Shown here piece after piece: positions 58,956 through 64,000 of a stretch of DNA of 64,000 bases. The notes beneath the pieces are model-generated. The model was given only the letters and a program-made list of their open reading frames with translations. It was not told where the DNA came from and ran no database searches. This DNA comes from Thermobispora bispora DSM 43833 (GTDB lineage Bacteria > Actinomycetota > Actinomycetes > Streptosporangiales > Streptosporangiaceae), in assembly GCF_000092645.1 (NCBI RefSeq), contig NC_014165.1:434001-498000 (forward strand). The letters run 5' to 3'. A program made the translations under genes and the position numbers. Every line of letters begins with the position of its first letter. The first letter of the stretch is position 1.

Positions 58956-60131
58956 ATGGAAATCAGGGACGCGGCCCGGCCGCTCGACGGCGCGGCCGTA
59001 TCGGCCTTCCTGCGCTCACTGCCCGCCCGGCCAGACCTGCTCGGCCTGGGCGAGGCCATGCACTTCGTGACCGAGCTGGGCGAGGCGCGTAACGCGATCT
59101 TCCGGCACCTGGTCGAGCACGAGGGCTTCCGCGCGTTCGCCATCGAGAGCGACTGCCTCAAGGCCCTCCTGGTCGACGAGTACGTCACCACCGGCGCCGG
59201 CGACCTCGACGAGGTCATGGAGCGCGGCTTCAGCCACGGCTTCGGCGCCTTCCCCGCCAACCGCGAGCTGGTGCGCTGGATGCGGGAGCACAACGAACGG
59301 CACGGCGACCGGCTCAGGTTCTTCGGGATCGACGGCCCGCTGGAGTACTGGGCGGCGAGCCCGCGGGAGGCGCTCGCCGGCCTGTACGCGCTGGTCGACG
59401 GCCCGCCGTGCTCCTGGGAGACGATCGACGAGCTGCTCGGCCCCGACGCGCGGTGGTCGGACGAGGCCACGGTGCTGGACCCCTCCCGGTCGATCGGCCA
59501 GAGCGACGACGCCCGGCGGCTGCGGCTGATCACCGACGACCTGATCACGCTGCTGGAGACCCAGGCGCCGCGGCTGAGCCCGGCCGACCGGGAGCGCGCG
59601 GAGCTGTACGCGCGGACCGCCGTCGGCCTGCTGCGCTACCACCACTGGATGGCCGACACCTCCCCGGCTCGGGTGTCCCGGCTGTCGGCGGTGCGGGACG
59701 CGCTGATGGCCGCCAATCTGCGCGCGATCGCCGCCCACGGCCCGGTCCTGGTCTTCTCCCACAACCTGCACCTGCAGCGGAGCGGGAGCACGATGACCTT
59801 CGGTGACCAGGAGCTGGCGTGGTGGAGCGCGGGCGCGCTCGTCTCCGCGCACCTGGGCGACCGGTACGCGTTCATCGCCTCGGCCCTGGGCGCGCTCGGT
59901 GACGATGGCCCCCCGCCGGGCACCCTCGAGGGCGCGCTCGCCACCCTCCCCTGGGAGCGCGCGCTCGCCGATGCCCGCGCCCTCGCCGCGGCGGTCCCGG
60001 GCGCCGCCCCGCGCACGTCACCGCACTACGCCTACTTCCCCCTCGACCCCGCCCAGATCGGCACGGCCGACGGCGTCCTCTTCCTCGGCAGGGTGCGCGT
60101 CCCGGACTGGCCGCGCGGTCCGCGCGAATGA
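58956..60131 (+). CDS. Erythromycin esterase-family protein
   Basis: 391 residues. The Ere-type site is GLGEAMHFVTE (Glu33, His36), with AIESDCLKALLVDEYV and, later, VLVFSHNLHLQRSG and DRYAFIASALG. Known members hydrolyse the macrolactone ring of erythromycin; many homologues have other, unknown activities. The ATG at 58956 lies at or just before the predicted transcription start, implying a leaderless mRNA. Under control of the divergent MerR regulator. Confidence 0.85.
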   Translation: MEIRDAARPLDGAAVSAFLRSLPARPDLLGLGEAMHFVTELGEARNAIFRHLVEHEGFRAFAIESDCLKALLVDEYVTTGAGDLDEVMERGFSHGFGAFPANRELVRWMREHNERHGDRLRFFGIDGPLEYWAASPREALAGLYALVDGPPCSWETIDELLGPDARWSDEATVLDPSRSIGQSDDARRLRLITDDLITLLETQAPRLSPADRERAELYARTAVGLLRYHHWMADTSPARVSRLSAVRDALMAANLRAIAAHGPVLVFSHNLHLQRSGSTMTFGDQELAWWSAGALVSAHLGDRYAFIASALGALGDDGPPPGTLEGALATLPWERALADARALAAAVPGAAPRTSPHYAYFPLDPAQIGTADGVLFLGRVRVPDWPRGPRE

Positions 60132-60319
60132 CGGCTCTTCCCGATGGTTTCCGGCTCCGCCGCCGATCGTCTCCTTCTTGGGTCAGCGGAGAAATCGAGT
60201 TGATCGACATAGGCGGCGAAGGCCACGATTCGGTGCAGGCCGTCCTGGACGCGCGTGCGGTGAGCACACGGGGATCCGCCGGTCGGGCCGGCGAGTGCCG
60301 AGCAGGAAGGCGAGCGGAA

Positions 60320-60907
60320 GTGGTCGACACGGCATTGGCGACCGATCCCGCGGCGATCGAACGCGCGGTGCGCGACGAACCGGTGGGCACGACGTGGCCG
60401 TGGAACAGCGGCCCGAAGGCCATCGAGGCGTTCCTGCACCGGGTGGTCGACGCGATGAACGGCATGCGGGAGCTGTGCGTCGTGGAGGCCGAGTTCGGGC
60501 ATTACGGCTCCGGATACGCGTCCTTCGTCGACGTCTTCCTCACCAAGCGGGACGGGTCGCTGCGCGAGACCTTTGCGGACGGCTGGACGAGGTTCACGGG
60601 ATGGACCCTGGCCCTGTGCCGGCTCGCGCCGTTCGCGGTGCTCTTCGGCAACAGCCGCGTGTGGTATGGGCCGCGCCCCGGGACCCGGTCCTCCAGCATT
60701 CCCCACCGGGACCGGTTGCCGGAGGACACCGTGCCGGCCTCGCGGACGGAGCTCTGGGAGCTCGCGGAGCTGCTCGAGGGGTACGGCTTCGCCTTCCTCG
60801 ATCCGGAGATCCTCATGCTGCCCATCGATCCCACGCTCGAGATCGACACCACGCTCGGCGAACGCCCGTATCGCGTGTGGGACGCCTGGTTCCACTGGGC
60901 GGACTAG
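60320..60907 (+). CDS. Conserved hypothetical protein
   Basis: 195 residues from GTG 60320 (AGGAAGG upstream). An in-frame ATG at 60128, overlapping the esterase stop, is possible but adds a poorly conserved-looking stretch. Mixed alpha/beta: FLHRVVDAMNGMRELCVVEA, YASFVDVFLTKRDGSLRETF, LEGYGFAFLDPEILMLPIDP. No family recognised. The added N-terminal part contains IELIDIGGEGHDSVQAV, similar to the start of the DUF4440-like gene at 61420. Confidence 0.62.
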   Translation: MVDTALATDPAAIERAVRDEPVGTTWPWNSGPKAIEAFLHRVVDAMNGMRELCVVEAEFGHYGSGYASFVDVFLTKRDGSLRETFADGWTRFTGWTLALCRLAPFAVLFGNSRVWYGPRPGTRSSSIPHRDRLPEDTVPASRTELWELAELLEGYGFAFLDPEILMLPIDPTLEIDTTLGERPYRVWDAWFHWAD

Positions 60908-60937
60908 CGGCTCACCCGGGGGTCCGGGCGGCCGGGG

Positions 60938-61252
60938 TCAGTGGAGCAGCTTCAGCCCGACGACCCCGCTGATGATCAGTGCCAGGCAGATCAGCCGCCC
61001 GGCCGTGGCCGGCTCGCCCAACACGACCATCCCGTACACGGCGGTGCCGACCGCCCCGATGCCCACCCACACGGCGTACGCGGTGCCGACCGGGATCGAG
61101 CGCAGGGCGTAGCCGAGGCCGAGCATGCTCGCCGCGAGGGAGAGCACGAACAGCGCGGTGGGTAACGGCCGGGTCAGGCCCTTGGACTCGGCGAGCGCCA
61201 CGGCCCACGCCGTTTCGAGCATGCCGGAGACGATCAGGACGACCCACGCCAT
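60938..61252 (-). CDS. sugE: SMR-family guanidinium exporter (Gdx/SugE)
   Basis: 104 residues, four helices. Essential Glu13 in helix 1 (SGMLETAWAVAL), the Gdx-type ALRSIPVGTAYAVWVGIG segment and GMVVLGEPATAGRL. Gdx proteins export guanidinium in exchange for protons. The 5' leader contains a guanidine-III riboswitch-like sequence, which supports this over a multidrug (EmrE-type) assignment. Confidence 0.88.
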   Translation of the reverse strand: MAWVVLIVSGMLETAWAVALAESKGLTRPLPTALFVLSLAASMLGLGYALRSIPVGTAYAVWVGIGAVGTAVYGMVVLGEPATAGRLICLALIISGVVGLKLLH

Positions 61253-61280
61253 GGCTCAGGGACCTCCACGAGACGGCCAT

Positions 61281-61326
61281 CTCCCGCCTCATCTTCTCCC
61301 GCCGGGTACGACGCACTCGTACCGGC
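61281..61326 (-). promoter_or_regulatory. Guanidine-III (ykkC-III) riboswitch candidate
   Basis: Read on the minus strand from 61326: GCCGG-UACGAGUGCGUCGUA-CCCGGC, then GGGAGAAGAUGAGGC. The hairpin with its UGCGUCGU loop region, the CCCGG arm and the following GGAgAAGA segment match the guanidine-III consensus as I remember it from the Thermobifida riboswitch (ACGAG, UGCG, CGUACCCGG, AAGA). It lies 28-74 bases before the sugE start. GAUGAGGC can pair partly with the loop to close the pseudoknot. The RBS follows at about 61264. Confidence 0.7.
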
Positions 61327-61419
61327 CCGTCCGGCATGAATGATCGCGTGTTGTCCGTTGTCTCCGGCTCCGGGCTGACGGTCATGGTCCGGGAGCCGCC
61401 GGGGAATAGGTTGATCGAC

Positions 61420-61815
61420 ATGGGTGGCGAGCACGACGATCCGGTGCAGGCGGCGATCACGGGGGAGATGCGCCTGCTCGAGTGGGAGGTCCGCTCGTCC
61501 GCGGTGCTCCTGGGCGAGCTCCTCGACCCGGAGTTCACCGAGATCGGGGCGTCGGGGCGCCTCTGGGACCGGCATTCGCTGATCAACGCGCTGACCCAGG
61601 AGTCCGATGCGCCGCCGTACCGGATCACGGTGAGCGAGATGAAGGGCAGGCTGCTCGCCCCCGGGATCGTCCACCTCACCTACGTCTCGGACGAGAACGG
61701 CCGGCGGGCCCGGCGCAGCTCCATCTGGCGGCGCTCCGAACAGGGGTGGCGGCTCTACTTCCACCAGGGGACGCTGCTCCCGCCGCAGGAGCCGATGCCC
61801 GCCGACCTGGGCTGA
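61420..61815 (+). CDS. DUF4440/SnoaL-like NTF2-fold protein
   Basis: 131 residues from ATG 61420; an upstream ATG at 61336 would extend into the riboswitch-bearing leader of the divergent gene. NTF2-like features: LLEWEVRSSAVLLGELLDPE, FTEIGASGRLWDRHSLINAL, TYVSDENGRR and WRLYFHQGTLLP. Small cone-shaped domain of unknown ligand. Confidence 0.8.
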   Translation: MGGEHDDPVQAAITGEMRLLEWEVRSSAVLLGELLDPEFTEIGASGRLWDRHSLINALTQESDAPPYRITVSEMKGRLLAPGIVHLTYVSDENGRRARRSSIWRRSEQGWRLYFHQGTLLPPQEPMPADLG

Positions 61816-62016
61816 CCGCCGGCGCGCGGCGGAGGCGCCCCCTGCCGGCCGTACCGGGGCGGACGTGCCGGGATCACCGGCCCGGCCGTACCGGCGGGCG
61901 TCGATCCGGGAAGGCGAAGGCTGGCCGGGGCGGGAGCCGGCCGCGGTCGTGCTCTGCCCGGCGGCCGCTCACCCAGCCCGGCCCCGGACCGCGCCTTGTT
62001 CGAACACGAATCCGAG

Positions 62017-62031
62017 ATATCATCACGATAT
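62017..62031. promoter_or_regulatory. Metalloregulator operator
   Basis: ATATC-ATCAC-GATAT, within a longer AATC..GATT dyad, two bases before the ATG of the CmtR-like gene. ArsR/SmtB repressors bind such AT-rich dyads over the start. Confidence 0.55.
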
Positions 62032-62032
62032 T

Positions 62033-62434
62033 ATGATTGATTCCGAGACTGGAATGATCTCCCGGGAAGCGCTGGCACCCGCCGCCGCGCTGTTCCGGTC
62101 GCTGGCCGACCCGGTGCGGCTGTCGATCGTGCAGCGGCTGGCGCGCGGCGAGGCCCGGGTCGTGGATCTCACCCGCGAGCTGGCGCTGCCGCAGTCCACG
62201 GTCTCCAAGCACCTGGCCTGCCTGCGCGACTGCCGGCTGGTGGACTACCGGGCCGAGGGCCGGCAGTCCTTCTACTTCATCGCCACCCCGGAGCTGCTCG
62301 ACCTGCTGCGCTCGGCCGAGGCCCTGCTCGCCGCGACCGACCAGGCGGTGGCGCTGTGTCCCACGTACGGCACGGCCTGCGCGGGCTCCCGGCCCGCGGA
62401 GGCCCCGGCGGTGGGGGAGGGGACGGCCGGATGA
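62033..62434 (+). CDS. CmtR-like Cd/Pb-sensing ArsR repressor
   Basis: 133 residues, ATG 62033 with no leader RBS (probably leaderless). The winged helix includes VRLSIVQRLARGEARVVDLT and LPQSTVSKHLACLRDCRLVD. Cys63 and Cys67 in the recognition-helix region plus Cys109 in the C-terminal ALCPTYGTAC match the C57-C61-C102 site of mycobacterial CmtR. It overlaps the CDF transporter gene by ATGA and presumably represses it until Cd or Pb binds. Confidence 0.88.
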   Translation: MIDSETGMISREALAPAAALFRSLADPVRLSIVQRLARGEARVVDLTRELALPQSTVSKHLACLRDCRLVDYRAEGRQSFYFIATPELLDLLRSAEALLAATDQAVALCPTYGTACAGSRPAEAPAVGEGTAG

Positions 62435-63153
62435 CCGCGCTGACCGTGGGGCCGTCGCCGGAGCGCCGGGCCGTGCTGATGCGCCGGGTGCGGCTGCTCG
62501 TGGCGGCGACCATCTCCTACAACGTCATCGAGGCGGTGGTGGCGATCGCCGCCGGGTCCGTGGCCTCCTCCGGCGCGCTGGTGGCGTTCGGGCTGGACTC
62601 GGTGATCGAGGTGGCCTCGGCCGCGGCGGTGGCCTGGCAGTTCTCCGCGCGCGACCCGGAGGTGGTGGAGCGCCGGGAGCGGCGGGCGCTGCGGATGATC
62701 GCGCTGTCCTTCTTCGCCCTCGCGCTGTACGTCTCCGTGGACTCGGTGGCCGCGCTGCTCGGGGGCGGCGAGGCCGAGCACTCCACGCCGGGGCTGATCC
62801 TGGCGGCGCTCTCGCTGGTGATCATGCCGGTGCTGTCGTACGCCCAGCGGCGGGCCGGCCGGGAGCTCGGCTCGGCGAGCGCCGTCGCCGACTCCAAGCA
62901 GACCCTGCTCTGCACGTACCTGTCGGCCGTGCTGCTGGCCGGGCTGGCGGTGAACAGCCTGTTCGGCTGGGCGTGGGCCGACCCGGTCGCGGCGCTGGTC
63001 ATCGCGGGCGTGGCGGTCAAGGAGGGCCTGGAGGCCTGGCGCGGCGACGCGTGCTGCCAGCCGCCGCTCCATCCCGCGGCGGCCCTGTCCGGGCGGGCGG
63101 ACGGAGAGCCCGGGTGCTCGGCCTGCGGGCCCGGCTGCGCGTGCTGCTCATGA
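62431..63153 (+). CDS. Cation diffusion facilitator with Cys-rich tail
   Basis: 240 residues, six helices. CDF signatures are NVIEAVVAIAAG in helix 1 and VAFGLDSVIEVASA in helix 2; SVDSVAALL and ASAVADSKQTLL supply further metal ligands. The C-terminal end contains CC, CSACGPGCACC (six of the last 12 residues Cys), a likely metal-binding tail. Coupled to the CmtR-like gene; likely exports Cd, Zn or Pb. Confidence 0.87.
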   Translation: MTALTVGPSPERRAVLMRRVRLLVAATISYNVIEAVVAIAAGSVASSGALVAFGLDSVIEVASAAAVAWQFSARDPEVVERRERRALRMIALSFFALALYVSVDSVAALLGGGEAEHSTPGLILAALSLVIMPVLSYAQRRAGRELGSASAVADSKQTLLCTYLSAVLLAGLAVNSLFGWAWADPVAALVIAGVAVKEGLEAWRGDACCQPPLHPAAALSGRADGEPGCSACGPGCACCS

Positions 63154-63187
63154 CCCGCGTCCCGCTCGATCGTGGTGAGGTGACCTC

Positions 63188-63814
63188 ATGGCGCTGACCG
63201 CGCTGGCCGTCTATCTGGTCTCGCTGGCGCTCGCGTTCGGCGTGCGGACCTGGGTGCAGTGGCGCCGGACCGGCGACACCGGGTTCCGCGGCGGCGGGCT
63301 GCGGCCGGGCAGCGTGCAGTGGTGGGCGCGGCTGCTGTTCATCGCTGCCCTGGTCGCGGTGGCGGCCGGCCCGGTGGCCGAGCTGGCCGGCCTGGCCGCG
63401 GTGCCCGCGCTGGACGTGCCGGTCGTCCGCGTGTCCGGCCTGATCCTCGCCCTGCTCGGCACGGCCGCCGTGCTGGCCGCGCAGGCGTCCATGGGCGCGT
63501 CCTGGCGGATCGGGGTGGACGAGTCCGAGCGCACCGACCTGGTGACCACCGGGGCGTTCGCGATGGTGCGCAACCCGATCTTCACCGCGATGATGATCAC
63601 CGCCGCGGGCCTGGCCGCCATGGTGCCGAACGTCGTCTCGCTCGCCGCCCTGGCGCTGACCGTGGTGTCGATCGAGGTCCAGGTGCGCGCGGTCGAGGAG
63701 CCGTACCTGCTGCGGGTGCACGGCGAGGCGTACGCGCGGTACGCGGCCAGGGTGGGCCGGTTCCTGCCCGGCCTGGGGCGCCTGCGCCGGTCCGGGGCGC
63801 CCGCCGGGCGCTGA
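63188..63814 (+). CDS. Isoprenylcysteine carboxyl methyltransferase-family membrane protein
   Basis: 208 residues, about five helices. The C-terminal ICMT/PEMT-like SAM site reads VRNPIFTAMMITAAG, then RAVEEPYLLRVHGEAYARYA and VGRFLPGLG. Such bacterial proteins are often found with metal-resistance operons; the substrate is unknown. 34 bp after the CDF gene, probably the same transcript. Confidence 0.85.
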   Translation: MALTALAVYLVSLALAFGVRTWVQWRRTGDTGFRGGGLRPGSVQWWARLLFIAALVAVAAGPVAELAGLAAVPALDVPVVRVSGLILALLGTAAVLAAQASMGASWRIGVDESERTDLVTTGAFAMVRNPIFTAMMITAAGLAAMVPNVVSLAALALTVVSIEVQVRAVEEPYLLRVHGEAYARYAARVGRFLPGLGRLRRSGAPAGR

Positions 63815-64000
63815 CCTGGGCGGGAGCAGGACCGGAAGTCGCAGGTCTCCGCCCCAGGCGGCCGAGGTGATCTTGCACCGACCGGCGGCGCGGCCGTACG
63901 GCCGGCCGGTGGCGGAGGGGCGTTCCCGGCGGTGACCGTCGACGTCGCCGCCCGCCGGAGCGCCGACGCGAGTGGTCAGTGCGGGCGGGGGAGCAGGCCA
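63815..64000. other. Right end of window, no gene seen
   Basis: 186 bases after the methyltransferase gene; no supported gene or structure. Confidence 0.5.

Overview
The window is uniformly high-GC DNA with GTG/TTG starts, ATGA start-stop overlaps, an rRNA operon without tRNA genes, MerR/TetR/ArsR/PucR regulators, secreted CBM2-bearing plant-polymer enzymes and a Spo0M homologue. This points to a sporulating, biomass-degrading actinomycete, most likely of the Streptosporangiales (Thermobispora/Thermomonospora-like). That placement is inference; no database was searched.

Layout. 0-5 kb: an E1/ThiF-like adenylating protein running in from the left edge; a secreted CE1-type esterase with CBM2; an XRE-ImmA regulator followed by a frameshifted PIN gene; a DUF2267 protein. 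5-9.3 kb: divergent CBS-BON stress proteins with DosR-like boxes between them, a FluC-DUF190-FluC fluoride-exporter operon, and an unknown helical protein. 9.5-14.4 kb: a 16S-23S rRNA operon ending in a clear terminator with no 5S gene. 14.4-20.3 kb: small unknowns, a YwiC-like membrane protein, and a TetR/DHA2-MFS efflux pair flanked by duplicated scraps of itself. 21.3-26 kb: a complete Liv-type ABC operon (SBP-H-M-G-F). 26.3-27.7 kb: Spo0M and a CBS protein.

28.3-40.3 kb: a TetR-controlled, tightly packed ten-gene operon. It combines an enoyl-CoA hydratase, a secreted NHL propeller, an acyl-CoA ligase fused to a MaoC domain, a MaoC-like partner, a second complete Liv-type ABC transporter and a KASIII-like enzyme. 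I read it as a dedicated uptake and CoA-activation system for an unknown acyl substrate, and it is the best candidate here for an undescribed system. 40.9-42.3 kb: a divergent archease, an SRPBCC protein and a broken MerR gene. 42.9-50.6 kb: an NCS1 permease, a hydantoinase/oxoprolinase-type protein, three tandem DUF917 paralogues and a PucR regulator, probably for use of a cyclic amide or N-heterocycle.

51-64 kb: a SAM methyltransferase, an acetyl-CoA acetyltransferase behind an AT-rich dyad, an orphan ArsR, an amidohydrolase, a secreted GH11 xylanase with CBM2, a MerR/erythromycin-esterase-like pair with a 19-bp-spacer promoter, a Gdx/SugE exporter behind a probable guanidine-III riboswitch, and a CmtR/CDF/methyltransferase metal group. 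The two secreted polysaccharide enzymes, 55 kb apart, share a GAAA-n-TTTC dyad upstream.
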